Shown: positions 8,712 through 17,845, counted from the first letter of the stretch. The stretch is DNA of 64,000 bases from Arthrobacter methylotrophus (GCF_039539965.1 NZ_BAABED010000001.1:4340001-4404000), one strand, 5' to 3'. Numbers and translations: made by a program. The notes: generated by a model not told the origin, from the sequence alone.

Positions 8712-9830
8712 TTAGGCCTTGGCCTTGATGGAGTCAAGAGCGGCCTTTGCCTTGTCCTGCAGCGCCTTGGAGAGCGGGGCGGACTTGGCGGAGCCGGCGG
8801 CAGCCTGCTGGCCGGCGTCGGAGACTACGTAGCTCTCGAATGCCTTGACCAGGTCAGCGGTTTCCTTCTTGTCGTAGGTGGTGCAGACGACGTGGTAGGA
8901 AACCAGGACGACCGGGTAGGCCGAGGAATCCGTGATGGTGCGGTCAAGCTTGATGGAAAGGTCGCCGGTGGGGCGGCCAGCAACGGGCTTGCCGAGTTCA
9001 ACAGCCTTTGCAGCAGCGTCAGCGGAGATCTTGACGAAGTCCGAGCCAACCTTGATCTGCGCGGTTCCGAGCTTGCCGGAGACTGCGGAATCGTCAGCGT
9101 AGGTCACGGCACCCGGGGTGTCGGTGACCGTCTTGACGACGCCGGAAGTGCCCTTGGCGTTCTCGCCCTTCAAGGAAGCAGGCCAAACGCCAGCAGCCTT
9201 GTCGGTCCAGACCGAGGGAGCAGCAGCGGCCATGTAGTCGGTGAAGTTCTGGGTGGTGCCAGAGTCGTCCGAGCGGTTGACCGGGGTGACCTTGAGGTCC
9301 GGAAGCGTGACGCCGGCGTTCAGGGCGGCGATTGCGGGATCGTTCCAGTTGGTGATCTGGCCGCGGAAGATGTTGGCAACCGTGGTGGCGTCGAGCTTCA
9401 GGTCCTTGACATTGGGGATGTTGAAGGCGACGGCGATCGGCGAGATGTACACCGGGATGTTGATGGCGCCATCGGGGCCGCATTTGGTCTTGGAGCTGGC
9501 CAGTTCGGCGTCAGTCAAGTAGGCGTCGGACCCTGCGAACTGGGCCGAGCCGTCGAGGATGGCCTTGCGTCCTGCGCCGGAACCATCCGGGGAATACTGC
9601 ACGGTTGCGCCTGCGTTGGCGGAAGCGAAGTTGGTCTTCCAGGCGTCCATTGCGGCGCCCTGCGCCGAGGAGCCGATACCTGTCAGCGTGCCGGTGACCT
9701 TGACGCCTGCGGTGGTCTGAGTTGCCGCCGGCGTGTTGGTTGCGTTGTCCGAACCGCAAGCTGTCAGCGCAAGGGCGCCGACTGCGAGGACCGCGATTGC
9801 CGCGTTGCGGCCGAAGCGAGTTGCCTTCAC
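8712..9830 (-). CDS. pstS: Phosphate-binding lipoprotein PstS
   Basis: A 372-residue precursor with a lipoprotein signal: basic N-terminus (KATRFGRN), hydrophobic core and lipobox LTAC with the lipidated Cys at about residue 25. The mature part has PstS signatures: GTLTGIGSSAQGAAMDAW, FAGSDAYLTDAEL, a PVYISPIAVAFNIPNV segment, IFRGQITNWNDPAI and NRSDDSGTTQNF, whose Ser/Asp/Thr residues contact phosphate. It delivers phosphate to PstCA outside the membrane. The start is GTG at 9830, with AGGGG 9 nt upstream; longer open frames have no signal peptide at their N-terminus. It is the first gene of the operon, downstream of a candidate PHO box. Confidence 0.96.
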   Translation of the reverse strand: MKATRFGRNAAIAVLAVGALALTACGSDNATNTPAATQTTAGVKVTGTLTGIGSSAQGAAMDAWKTNFASANAGATVQYSPDGSGAGRKAILDGSAQFAGSDAYLTDAELASSKTKCGPDGAINIPVYISPIAVAFNIPNVKDLKLDATTVANIFRGQITNWNDPAIAALNAGVTLPDLKVTPVNRSDDSGTTQNFTDYMAAAAPSVWTDKAAGVWPASLKGENAKGTSGVVKTVTDTPGAVTYADDSAVSGKLGTAQIKVGSDFVKISADAAAKAVELGKPVAGRPTGDLSIKLDRTITDSSAYPVVLVSYHVVCTTYDKKETADLVKAFESYVVSDAGQQAAAGSAKSAPLSKALQDKAKAALDSIKAKA

Positions 9831-9949
9831 TAGGATGTACCCCTTCCAGGGATTCTCTGATGCGTGCCGAGGAGAATCGGCAAAAAAGATTTGCGTACGT
9901 GTTTGTACCTTTATTGACGGTAGGAGCCGCAGGTAACGGGATCGGCCCT

Positions 9950-9971
9950 CCAAAGTGAATGGAAGGTTAAC
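9950..9971 (-). promoter_or_regulatory. Candidate PHO box upstream of pstS
   Basis: On the minus strand two 11-nt units in direct repeat read GTTAACC-TTCC and ATTCACT-TTGG, close to the actinobacterial PHO-box pattern of GTTCACC-like heptamers spaced by 4 nt. It lies about 120 nt before the pstS start, a sensible position for PhoP activation under phosphate starvation. The motif match is by eye; the family pattern is known from Streptomyces. Confidence 0.55.
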
Positions 9972-10073
9972 AAGGGGCGACGATTGCCTTACATGCCCGG
10001 CGTTGCCCTTGCGCTTGGCGCGCCACAAGGGATTATGTGACACCCCTCACCCGCGGGTCCCCCTCGGCCCGAG

Positions 10074-10103
10074 CCGACGCCGATGCGATCTCCTGAATAG
10101 ACT
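10074..10103 (+). promoter_or_regulatory. Candidate leaderless promoter of the FUSC gene
   Basis: CCGACG (-35-like) and TAGACT (-10) are 18 nt apart, and the -10 ends 6 nt before the ATG at 10110. Transcription would start at or next to the ATG. The -35 is weak. Confidence 0.4.
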
Positions 10104-10109
10104 TGAGCC

Positions 10110-11240
10110 ATGGCCGCCCCCCAAGGACTTTCAGCAAGCAAGAAATTCCTGCGGGCGCGGCTGCGCACCGGCTTCGTCCGCAGCCGGAACTCGCTGGTTC
10201 CGGCCGTCCAGATGACCGTGTGCGCCGTGGGCGCCTACGCGTTCGCTGAGTACATTTTGGGGCACTCGGGGCCGCTTTTCGCGGCTACCTCGTCACTGAT
10301 CGCGCTCGGCTTCTCGCGGGATCCACGGCTTCGCCGGGTCGTGGAGGTGGGGCTTGGCTGCACCCTCGGGATCGTCGTCGGCGATTTGCTCCTCCACTGG
10401 CTGGGTTCGGGGATCTGGCAGGCCGCCGTCGTTCTTCTTTTCTCCATCCTGTTAGCACGCTTCCTGGACAGCGGCTCCATTTTCACCACCCAACTGGGCC
10501 TGCAATCACTGCTCGTGGTGCTGCTTCCTGCGCCGGCCGGCGGACCTTTCACGCGGAGCATCGACGCCGTGGTGGGCGGGGTTTTCGCGCTGCTCGTCAC
10601 CATGCTGGTCCCCAAGGACCCGCGCCGGGAGCCTCGCCAGGACGTACGCAAACTCCTGCACGAGCTCTCGGAGGTGCTCCGCGAGTGTGCCGAAGCATTG
10701 ATCAACAGCGACTCGACCCAGGCGTGGCACGCTCTCATCCGGGGGCGGAATTGCCAGCCCTTGGTGGACCGCATGCGCCAATCCCTCAAGGCGTCCGGCG
10801 AGGTGGCGACGATCGCTCCCGCGTATCGGCGGCACCGCGACGAGCTGACCATGCTTGCGGAATCGCTGGATTCCATCGACCTCGCCCTCCGCAACGGCCG
10901 GGTGTTCGCCCGGCGGCTCACCAGCGCCATCAACCATGCCGCCCTGACGGACGAAGCCACGGACAGCATCTCGGAAGTGCTGCTGGACACCTCCGCGGCC
11001 GTCGAGGAACTATCGCTGGGCCTTGCGGAAGTGCACGACGGCGCCCGACGCGCCCACCTGCGCGGCGCGCGGCAGGACTTGGCGGACATTTCCACCCGGC
11101 TGCACCCCAAAATGCTCCACGTCCAAAAGCTCGAGGGCGAAACGGTGGTGATGCTCTTCCGCCCGCTCATGGTGGATTTGCTCGAAGCCGCGGGCATGGA
11201 CCCCCGGGAGGCGAGAGACATACTTCCCGAGCTGCAGTGA
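10110..11240 (+). CDS. FUSC/aromatic acid exporter-like membrane protein
   Basis: A 376-residue protein. The first 180 residues hold about six membrane helices (QMTVCAVGAYAFAEYILG, SLIALGFSRDPRLRRVVEV, GIVVGDLLLHWLG and following) and resemble the FUSC/ArAE N-terminal domain. The RDPRLRRxxEVGLGCTLGI segment is the usual cytoplasmic loop. The C-terminal half is soluble and helical, probably a cytoplasmic coiled domain. Family members are thought to export aromatic acids or other amphiphiles, but the substrate here is unknown. It is divergent from pstS and upstream of radA, with 39 nt between them. A TAGACT box 6 nt before the ATG suggests a leaderless transcript. Confidence 0.78.
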   Translation: MAAPQGLSASKKFLRARLRTGFVRSRNSLVPAVQMTVCAVGAYAFAEYILGHSGPLFAATSSLIALGFSRDPRLRRVVEVGLGCTLGIVVGDLLLHWLGSGIWQAAVVLLFSILLARFLDSGSIFTTQLGLQSLLVVLLPAPAGGPFTRSIDAVVGGVFALLVTMLVPKDPRREPRQDVRKLLHELSEVLRECAEALINSDSTQAWHALIRGRNCQPLVDRMRQSLKASGEVATIAPAYRRHRDELTMLAESLDSIDLALRNGRVFARRLTSAINHAALTDEATDSISEVLLDTSAAVEELSLGLAEVHDGARRAHLRGARQDLADISTRLHPKMLHVQKLEGETVVMLFRPLMVDLLEAAGMDPREARDILPELQ

Positions 11241-11279
11241 GGAGCTTGACTGTCCTACCCCTCCACTAGCCTTGTACGC

Positions 11280-12653
11280 ATGGCTTCCAAGACTTCACGC
11301 ACCTCCAAAACACCCGCGTACAAGTGTGCCGAATGCGGGTGGAGCACGGTCAAGTGGGTGGGTCGCTGCGGCGAGTGCCAGGCGTGGGGCACCGTGGAGG
11401 AAGCAGGCGTCACGGTTGCGCGTACGACGGCGGCAACAACGGTTCTGGAGCCGGCCCGCCGCATTGCCGAGGTAGACGGGACCACGGCCGCGTTCCTGCC
11501 CACTGGTGTCGACGAACTGGACCGCGTCCTGGGTGGCGGGCTCGTCCCGGGCGCGGTGATCCTGCTTGCCGGGGAGCCCGGCGTCGGGAAATCCACCCTC
11601 TTGCTGGATGTCGCGGCGAAATTCGCCCGCACGGGGCAGGATGTCCTCTATGTCACGGGCGAGGAATCGGCGGCCCAGGTCAAACTCCGTGCGGAACGGA
11701 TTGACGCGGTCGCGCACAGCCTCTATCTCTCGGCGGAAACGGACCTCGGGCAGGCGCTTGGGCAAGTGGAGAAACTTGAACCGAAGCTCTTGATCGTGGA
11801 CTCTGTGCAGACGCTCAGCAGCGCCGACGTCGAGGGCAGCGCGGGCGGTGTGTCACAGGTCCGGGAAGTGGCTGCGTCCATCATCGCTGCTGCGAAGCGC
11901 CGCGGCATGACCACCCTCCTTGTGGGACATGTGACGAAAGACGGCTCCATTGCCGGCCCGCGTCTCCTTGAGCACTTGGTGGACGTGGTGTGCCAGTTCG
12001 AAGGCGAGCGCCATTCCCGGCTCCGCTTGTTGCGCGCGGTCAAGAACCGTTACGGGGCCACGGACGACGTCGGCTGCTTCGACCTGAACGAAGCCGGCAT
12101 CGAAGGCCTCGCCGATCCCAGCGGCCTCTTTGTTTCACGGACGCGAGAGCCCGTTTCCGGCACCTGCATCACCGTGACCATGGAAGGCCGCAGGCCGCTG
12201 CTTGCCGAGGTTCAGTCGCTCCTGGCCGAAAGTGCCAGCTCACAGCCGCGCAGGGCCACCAGCGGGTTGGACAGTTCGCGCGTCGCCATGCTCCTGGCCG
12301 TACTCCAACAGCGGGCCGGTTGCATCCTGCACAAGGACGACTCCTACGTTGCCACCGTCGGAGGAGTGAAGTTGAGCGAACCTGCCACCGACCTCGCCGT
12401 CGCGCTTGCCGTGGCATCGGCAAAGGCCCGGAAGGCGCTGCCGCAAAGGTTGATTGCCTTCGGCGAGGTTGGCCTTGCCGGGGAAGTCCGCCCCGTTCCA
12501 GGGATCAACCAGCGCATCCTCGAGGCCCAGCGGCTTGGTTTCACGCATGCCGTGGTGCCCGCCAGCCCCAACGGGCCGGGCCCGATCCCGGAAGGCTTCT
12601 CGGTCCGCGAAGTGGCACATCTGGCCGAAGCCTTGGAACTGCTGATCACTTAG
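11280..12653 (+). CDS. radA: DNA repair protein RadA
   Basis: A 457-residue RadA (Sms) protein. A zinc finger with Cys16, Cys19, Cys30 and Cys33 (CAECG...CGECQ) is followed by Walker A GEPGVGKST at residues 98-106. Then come the RadA-specific KNRYG motif and the C-terminal Lon-like domain (VGGVKLSEPATDLAVALAVASA, GEVGLAGEVRPV). RadA is a RecA-related helicase that promotes branch migration in recombination. Length and motifs are complete. The start is supported by the zinc-finger distance. TAGCCT lies 7 nt before the ATG and TTGACT a further 15 nt upstream, so the message may be leaderless. Confidence 0.96.
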   Translation: MASKTSRTSKTPAYKCAECGWSTVKWVGRCGECQAWGTVEEAGVTVARTTAATTVLEPARRIAEVDGTTAAFLPTGVDELDRVLGGGLVPGAVILLAGEPGVGKSTLLLDVAAKFARTGQDVLYVTGEESAAQVKLRAERIDAVAHSLYLSAETDLGQALGQVEKLEPKLLIVDSVQTLSSADVEGSAGGVSQVREVAASIIAAAKRRGMTTLLVGHVTKDGSIAGPRLLEHLVDVVCQFEGERHSRLRLLRAVKNRYGATDDVGCFDLNEAGIEGLADPSGLFVSRTREPVSGTCITVTMEGRRPLLAEVQSLLAESASSQPRRATSGLDSSRVAMLLAVLQQRAGCILHKDDSYVATVGGVKLSEPATDLAVALAVASAKARKALPQRLIAFGEVGLAGEVRPVPGINQRILEAQRLGFTHAVVPASPNGPGPIPEGFSVREVAHLAEALELLIT

Positions 12654-12679
12654 CTTCGATCCACCGGTCGGCCACCACC

Positions 12680-12758
12680 GGACATGCCCCCTGCACGAAC
12701 CAGGCAGTGGACATAACAGCATTATGTCCACTCCTCGGCTGATACGAGGGGCATGTCC
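12680..12758. repeat. Nested inverted repeats between convergent radA and prfC
   Basis: Outer arms GGACATGCCCC (12680-12690) and GGGGCATGTCC (12748-12758) enclose a perfect 11-bp inner palindrome, AGTGGACATAA (12706-12716) with TTATGTCCACT (12722-12732) and a 5-nt loop. All four arms share GGACAT. There is no U-run. It may be a bidirectional terminator, a cruciform, or a protein-binding site; its place between two 3' ends favours termination. Confidence 0.7.
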
Positions 12759-12784
12759 AGACGGATTGCGGCGCGGTTGGAGGA

Positions 12785-14398
12785 CTATTTCGCGGGGTTG
12801 TGCGTGCCGATCGGCAGCAGCGTGAGGTTCGGGTGGTTCTTCTCGATCCGGCGCAGCGCCCAGACGTCGTTGAATAACGCCAGGTATTCGCCGTCGGACC
12901 GCAACAGCACCTCAGCGCCAGGGACGTTCGCGAGCGCGGGCATGGCTTCCGCCGTCGAGATCCTGGCCATCGAGTACGGGAGGCGCTCCAAGCGCATCGG
13001 GGCGTTGAAGTCGTGGGCCATGCGGTCCTCCACCACTTCGAACTGCATGGGACCGACAGCGGCGAGCACCGGCGCCTGGTCCCCACGGACGTCGGAGCGG
13101 AGCACTTGAATGACGCCTTCGTGCTCAAGTTGCTCGATCCCGCGGCGGAATTGCTTGAAGCGGCTGGGGTCCTGGGACCTGGCCACCTGGAAATGTTCGG
13201 GCGCAAAAAGCGGGATGGCCGGGAATTCCACGGGCTCTTCCAGGAACAGGCTATCCCCTACGCGCAGGGATGACGCGTTCACCAAGCCAACAACATCGCC
13301 GGGGTAGGCTTCGTCGATGACTTCGCGTTCACGCCCGAACACCTGCTGGGCGTACTTGGTCGCGAAGGACTTACCGGTGCGGGTCTGCGTGACCACCATG
13401 CCACGCTCAAAGACACCCGAGCACACACGGATGAACGCGACGTGGTCACGGTGGGCCTTGTTCATGCCGGCCTGGACCTTGAAGACAAAACCAGCGAAGG
13501 GCGCGTCAACGGAACGGGGCTCGCCGTCGATGTCCGGGCGGGGCGCGGCCGGAGGCGCGAAATCCACCAATGCGTCCAGGATTTCCTTGACCCCGAAGTT
13601 CAAGGCTGCCGAGCTGAAGAGGATAGGCGTCGCCGTTCCTGCATGGAAGCTTTCCACGTTGAATTCAAGGTTCGATTCGATCACCAGCCCGGCTTCGTCG
13701 ACGGCGTCGCTCCAGTTGTTGCCCTGCGTTTCCGCTGCTTCTTCCGGGGTGAAGTACTCAGTGATGGCGATGTTGGCGCCGGCGTTGTTACGGGCGAACC
13801 GGGCGAAGCGGTCATTGCGCAGGTCCCAGACTCCACGGAAGTCGCCGGAAATGCCCACAGCCCACGTCAGCGGCATGGGTTGGAGGCCGGTACGTTCTGT
13901 GATTTCGTCCATCAGCGCGAGGGCGTCCAGGCCCGGCCGGTCCCATTTATTGATGACCGTGATGATGGGCAGGTTCCGCTGTTTGCAGACCTCGAACAGT
14001 TTCATGGTCTGGGTTTCCAGGCCCTTTGCCGCGTCCACCAGCATGACGGCGCAGTCAACGGCGGCGAGAACCCGGTAGGTGTCCTCGGAGAAATCGGCGT
14101 GACCCGGGGTATCCAGCAGGTTGATCACGGTGTCCCGGTAGGAGAACTGCAAGGCCGCGGAGCTGATGGAAATACCGCGGTCCTTTTCCATCTGCATCCA
14201 GTCCGAAACGGTTTCCTTGCGGTTGGCCTTGCCACTCGACGCGCCTGCGGTGCCGATGACTTTGGCATGCAGGGCGAGGGCCTCCGTCAGTGTGGACTTG
14301 CCCGCGTCAGGGTGCGAAATGACCGCAAAAGTCCGACGCCGGGACGCCTGGTGGTGAATTTCCTGGACTCGGGCGGGGTTCAGGACTTCTTGGGACAC
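12785..14398 (-). CDS. prfC: Peptide chain release factor 3
   Basis: A 537-residue translational GTPase of the RF3 group. G1 is HPDAGKST at residues 29-36, followed by DRGISISSAAL in switch I, G3 DTPGHADFSEDTYR and G4 NKWDRPG. The RF3-type domain 2/3 region contains YPGDVVGLVN and VEFPAIPLFAPEHF. RF3 recycles RF1/RF2 after peptide release and has a role in translation quality control. The start is GTG at 14398 (SQEVLNPARVQEI); there is no strong Shine-Dalgarno sequence. It is convergent with radA. Confidence 0.95.
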   Translation of the reverse strand: MSQEVLNPARVQEIHHQASRRRTFAVISHPDAGKSTLTEALALHAKVIGTAGASSGKANRKETVSDWMQMEKDRGISISSAALQFSYRDTVINLLDTPGHADFSEDTYRVLAAVDCAVMLVDAAKGLETQTMKLFEVCKQRNLPIITVINKWDRPGLDALALMDEITERTGLQPMPLTWAVGISGDFRGVWDLRNDRFARFARNNAGANIAITEYFTPEEAAETQGNNWSDAVDEAGLVIESNLEFNVESFHAGTATPILFSSAALNFGVKEILDALVDFAPPAAPRPDIDGEPRSVDAPFAGFVFKVQAGMNKAHRDHVAFIRVCSGVFERGMVVTQTRTGKSFATKYAQQVFGREREVIDEAYPGDVVGLVNASSLRVGDSLFLEEPVEFPAIPLFAPEHFQVARSQDPSRFKQFRRGIEQLEHEGVIQVLRSDVRGDQAPVLAAVGPMQFEVVEDRMAHDFNAPMRLERLPYSMARISTAEAMPALANVPGAEVLLRSDGEYLALFNDVWALRRIEKNHPNLTLLPIGTHNPAK

Positions 14399-14722
14399 GG
14401 TGCTACTTTCGCTGCGATCTGGGCGTTGCCCGCACTGAAGAACGACGGGCCATGCGTGGGATGGAGGCTGGATCCGGGCCCGTTGCCGGCCGGGGCCAAC
14501 TCAGGGAGCGGCACGGTTGCGCCAGCCAAGGTACTAAGTTTATCCCAGCCCGCCAAGCTGGCCGAAGGCAGCGTTTAACCGGATTGAAACGAGGTGCACA
14601 AACCTCCGAAATCACGGGCCGGTAGTTTGAATTGTCGGCAGTCCGGCACATCTGAACAACGTAGACGCCTTCGCCAAGGAAGCACCCGATCAGCCGGCGA
14701 TGGCACGAAAGGACAGGGCAAA
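14399..14722. other. Noncoding stretch upstream of prfC
   Basis: Contains the prfC upstream region. Open frames cross it on the minus strand but have no family features, poor composition and overlap the plus-strand region upstream of disA; I see no gene or clear promoter here. Confidence 0.5.
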
Positions 14723-14971
14723 ATGAAACCGGGAAATGACTTGTTCTACGATCCACTCGGCCCCTCCTCCGCCGCGAACGCCGGCCCGAACTCCCGTGCG
14801 GCCATGGACTGGCCCCAACAGGGACGCCGCCCGGAAACCAGTGCAAGCGGAACCGGCGTTCCCGGAAGGCAATCACATCCGGACAACGGAAAGGCTGCGG
14901 CCAGGGAAGCAGCACTCTTGAGCGTACGACGCGACCTTGAGCGGCTCGCCCGGCTTCGGATGACTCCCTGA
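14723..14971 (+). CDS. Small hypothetical protein (82 aa)
   Basis: ATG at 14723 is preceded by AAAGGACAGGG at suitable spacing and opens an 82-codon frame. The first two thirds are Pro/Gly/Asn rich and probably disordered (NDLFYDPLGPSSAANAGPN...). The C-terminus is an amphipathic, Arg-rich helix (AAAREAALLSVRRDLERL). I recognise no family. It could be a real small actinobacterial protein or a chance frame. The nearby GGCGGTC/GACCGCC hairpin at about 14996-15013 would suit a terminator. Confidence 0.4.
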   Translation: MKPGNDLFYDPLGPSSAANAGPNSRAAMDWPQQGRRPETSASGTGVPGRQSHPDNGKAAAREAALLSVRRDLERLARLRMTP

Positions 14972-15204
14972 GCTTCGGGGAACCCGACGCAAAGTGGCGG
15001 TCTGGCGACCGCCGTCGAACGCGTTTCAAGGCCCTCGTCACGTAACCTTCTTTGGGGCACTTTAAGGCTTGCCTGTGCGGTTCTTGCCGGTCTATACCTC
15101 TATCATTGAGCTTGCGGGAAACCAAGTATTTTGATCCTGTCGGCTCACTGCTGAAACCGGCATACTTGCGGGCGCGATTGCCTGCACCTTTGAAGGGAAC
15201 ACCT

Positions 15205-16281
15205 ATGGCTCGGAGCCCCGAAGAATCGCTCAAGGCGACTCTGGGCAGGGTGGCCCCCGGAACGCCGCTGCGCGACGGCCTGGAACGTATCCTCCGCGGG
15301 CGCACTGGCGCCCTGATCGTGCTGGGAACGGACCGGACCATCGAGTCGATCTGTTCCGGCGGCTTTGAAATCGGCATCGACTTCTCCCCGACCCGACTGC
15401 GTGAGCTCGCGAAGATGGATGGTGCCATCATTTGCGACAAGGATGCCGGGAATATCCTTCGTGCCGCGGTCCAGCTTGTGCCGGACTCCAGCATCGAGAC
15501 CCAGGAGTCTGGAACGCGCCATCGGACAGCGGAGCGCGTGGCCATCCAGACCGGAGTACCGGTGATTTCGGTCAGCCAGTCGATGCAGATCATCGCCCTG
15601 TATGTCAACGGCTTGCGCCACGTGCTGGAGGGCTCCGAGAAGGTCCTGGCACGCGCCAACCAGGCCCTCGCAACCCTTGAACGCTACAGTGCCCGTTTGG
15701 ACCAGGTCACCAGCGCCCTGTCGGCCCTCGAGATCGAGGCCATGGTCACCGTCCGGGATGTGGCCGTCACCCTCCAGCGCCAGGAAATGGTCCGGCGTAT
15801 CGCCGAGGAAATCTCACAGTATGTCCTGGAGCTGGGCGAAGACGGCAGGTTGCTGTCCTTGCAGCTGGAAGAGCTCACCACTGGCCGCGGCCCGGGCAGC
15901 GACGTGATCATCCGCGATTACGCCGGTGCCGACGCCTCGCCGGACGAGATCGACGGCGCGGTCCAGGCTCTTCTGGAGCTTGGCCCCACCGAGCTGATTG
16001 ATCTGGGCAAGATTTCCGGCATCATCGGTTTCGCCGGGGGCTTGGACGTTCTCGACGCCGGGGTACAGCCCCGCGGATACCGCCTCCTGTCCGGGCTGAA
16101 GTCGGTTCCGAAAGCCGTGGCCGACCGTTTGGTGGAACATTTCGGCGGACTCCAGAACCTCATGGCCGCCACTATCGACGACCTCATGACCGTGGACGGC
16201 ATAGGCGACCAGCGCGCCCGGACCGTTCGCGAAGGGCTCAGTCGCATGGCTGAAGCCAGCCTGCTGGACAGGTTCCTTTAG
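15205..16281 (+). CDS. disA: DNA integrity scanning diadenylate cyclase DisA
   Basis: A 358-residue protein, exactly the usual DisA length. The DAC domain has the DGA motif at residues 72-74 (MDGAIICDKDAGNIL) and the RHR motif at 105-107 (GTRHRTAERVA), both needed to make cyclic di-AMP from two ATP. A helical spine follows, and a C-terminal helix-hairpin-helix domain (TIDDLMTVDGIGDQRARTVREGL) binds branched DNA. The start MARSPEESLK follows GAAGGGAA; an open frame extending upstream is not conserved in character. It is probably the sole c-di-AMP synthase of this organism. Confidence 0.96.
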   Translation: MARSPEESLKATLGRVAPGTPLRDGLERILRGRTGALIVLGTDRTIESICSGGFEIGIDFSPTRLRELAKMDGAIICDKDAGNILRAAVQLVPDSSIETQESGTRHRTAERVAIQTGVPVISVSQSMQIIALYVNGLRHVLEGSEKVLARANQALATLERYSARLDQVTSALSALEIEAMVTVRDVAVTLQRQEMVRRIAEEISQYVLELGEDGRLLSLQLEELTTGRGPGSDVIIRDYAGADASPDEIDGAVQALLELGPTELIDLGKISGIIGFAGGLDVLDAGVQPRGYRLLSGLKSVPKAVADRLVEHFGGLQNLMAATIDDLMTVDGIGDQRARTVREGLSRMAEASLLDRFL

Positions 16282-16307
16282 CCTGCACAGGCTCCTTGCT
16301 CCCGCCT

Positions 16308-17033
16308 TTAGCCGAGTTGGAAGACGGCCTTGGTGCTCGCCTTGTTCCCCAGCATGGCCTTGAATGTGTAATACGCGCCGCCAGCGCCGGGCTTGGCTGA
16401 GACCACGCCGCAGCCCTCCGTTGTCCGGTTCCGTTGCCACACGAAGTTGGCCGTCTCGCTCTTGCCCGGATCAATCTGCTTCACGAGGTCCTCACCCTTC
16501 GCCTGGCAGTCCTTCGAGGAGAAAATCCGGTCCTCGCCACTCGTCACCAAGAACTCCATCTGGGAGGTCCCCACATTCACTTGGCATGGGGCGGACCCGC
16601 CGTTGGTGATCTTCATGCTCAGCACCGGGTTCTGCCCAGCCGCATAGGAAGGCTGGTCCGTCGACGCGGTTACCGTCACCAGGTTGAGGTCGCACACCGG
16701 GGTGGGCGCAGGCGTTGTGGTGGCGGCCACAGTGGGAACCACCTGCGGGGCCTGGGCCGCTGCGGCTCCGCTCGGGTCATTCTTGGAGGCACCGGAATCG
16801 GCGTTGCTCGCAAGCGAGGAACTCATGGCCATAACCCCGGCTACGAGCATCGCCAAGACCACCAGCAAAGCACCAAAAACCACTAGCCTCCGACGGCGGT
16901 ACACGGCACGGCTCGGCCGGCGCCTTTGCGGATTTGCGGCACCCTGCGATCGGTTTGCGCTTGAGTTCCGGGCCGGGCCTTTCGCCGACGGCGACGTGCG
17001 CGCGTTTGACGGTGGCTTGCCCTGGTTGACCAT
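16308..17033 (-). CDS. Membrane-anchored extracytoplasmic protein of unknown function
   Basis: 241 residues. A Ser/Pro/Arg-rich cytoplasmic tail of about 45 residues leads to one membrane helix (LVVFGALLVVLAMLVAGVMAM). A disordered Ala/Pro linker then precedes a beta-sandwich-like domain of about 130 residues (DLNLVTVTASTDQPSYAAGQ...LSMKITNGGSAPCQVNVGT). It has Cys residues suited to two disulfides and ends in YYTFKAMLGNKASTKAVFQLG. The domain recalls DUF4232-type secreted domains. It converges on disA, 26 nt apart. Function unknown. Confidence 0.72.
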   Translation of the reverse strand: MVNQGKPPSNARTSPSAKGPARNSSANRSQGAANPQRRRPSRAVYRRRRLVVFGALLVVLAMLVAGVMAMSSSLASNADSGASKNDPSGAAAAQAPQVVPTVAATTTPAPTPVCDLNLVTVTASTDQPSYAAGQNPVLSMKITNGGSAPCQVNVGTSQMEFLVTSGEDRIFSSKDCQAKGEDLVKQIDPGKSETANFVWQRNRTTEGCGVVSAKPGAGGAYYTFKAMLGNKASTKAVFQLG

Positions 17034-17137
17034 ACTTCTAGGCTAGGCAACGCCGGGCCTGCTTGGGGCCGCACCACGCCGCCGCGGCCCGATTAGAGGC
17101 TAGTTTCCGGGAAATGGTGGCCAATGTAGCCGCGGCC

Positions 17138-17836
17138 TCAGCTTGGTTCCAGACCTGCATCGCGGTAGGCAGCGCGCGCCAGCTTTGAACCTAAGAACAT
17201 GAGCAGCGAGGCGGAGCCTGGCCTGTTCCTTGTCTGGGCGGAGACCGCAGCGGAGAAGGGCGTGTATTGCTGGACGTCGGCTGGTAGCGGTCCAGCGATC
17301 TGGGCCTCCGGGACGAACATGAGTTCGCTCATCTGCTGGATTGCGAGATCGGCACGGCCATCGAGAAGCGCCGCAGCGGTGAAGCCCTGGTCGATGATGG
17401 TGGCATTTCCGTTGACTTCTTCGGCGATGCCCAGGTCCTGCAGCAGGCGGGCGAAGTAGATGCCGCTTGGCCCGTTCCGTGAGTAGGCCACGGAACGGGC
17501 TGCCGTCAGCGCTTTGGTGAGTTTTGAGACGGTCGAAACGTCGGGAATCTCGACGTCGGGGGCGACTGCGATGCCGATACCGGTTTGGGCCAGTGGCGTC
17601 AGGGTTCCGGCGTCGATGGTTGCTACGGTGCCGGGCGCTGTCAGTGAGGCGGTGATACCGATGATCACGTCCGGGTCTGCTCCGGCGGTGATTTCCTGGA
17701 TCAAAGAGCTGGTGGGGGCAAAATGGGCATTCACCGCGGTTCCAGTGTCTTGGCTGAATGCAGGCAGGATGGAGTCCTTGAGGGCGCCTTTGAGGGCGAC
17801 GGCGCAGAACAGGCTCAGGGCTGGGCGGGTAGTCAA
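17138..17836 (-). CDS. ModA-like substrate-binding domain protein lacking a signal peptide
   Basis: A 232-residue protein with the type II periplasmic binding fold of ModA-like proteins. It begins directly with the first strand (SLFCAVALKGALKDSILPAF), has SSLIQEITAGADPDVII and GITASL, and a hinge region with SVAYSRNGPSGIYFARLLQDLGI. There is no signal peptide or lipobox and no transporter gene beside it, so it may act in the cytoplasm as a sensor or isomerase-like protein, or its export signal may have been lost. The start codon is TTG at 17836. Assignment to the ModA fold is by pattern only. Confidence 0.65.
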   Translation of the reverse strand: MTTRPALSLFCAVALKGALKDSILPAFSQDTGTAVNAHFAPTSSLIQEITAGADPDVIIGITASLTAPGTVATIDAGTLTPLAQTGIGIAVAPDVEIPDVSTVSKLTKALTAARSVAYSRNGPSGIYFARLLQDLGIAEEVNGNATIIDQGFTAAALLDGRADLAIQQMSELMFVPEAQIAGPLPADVQQYTPFSAAVSAQTRNRPGSASLLMFLGSKLARAAYRDAGLEPS

Positions 17837-17845
17837 GGTTCCAGC

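Noticed and set aside
14403..15659. 418-aa minus-strand open frame opposite the disA 5' region
   Set aside because: Overlaps disA on the other strand, no recognisable domain, Arg/Ser-rich shadow composition.
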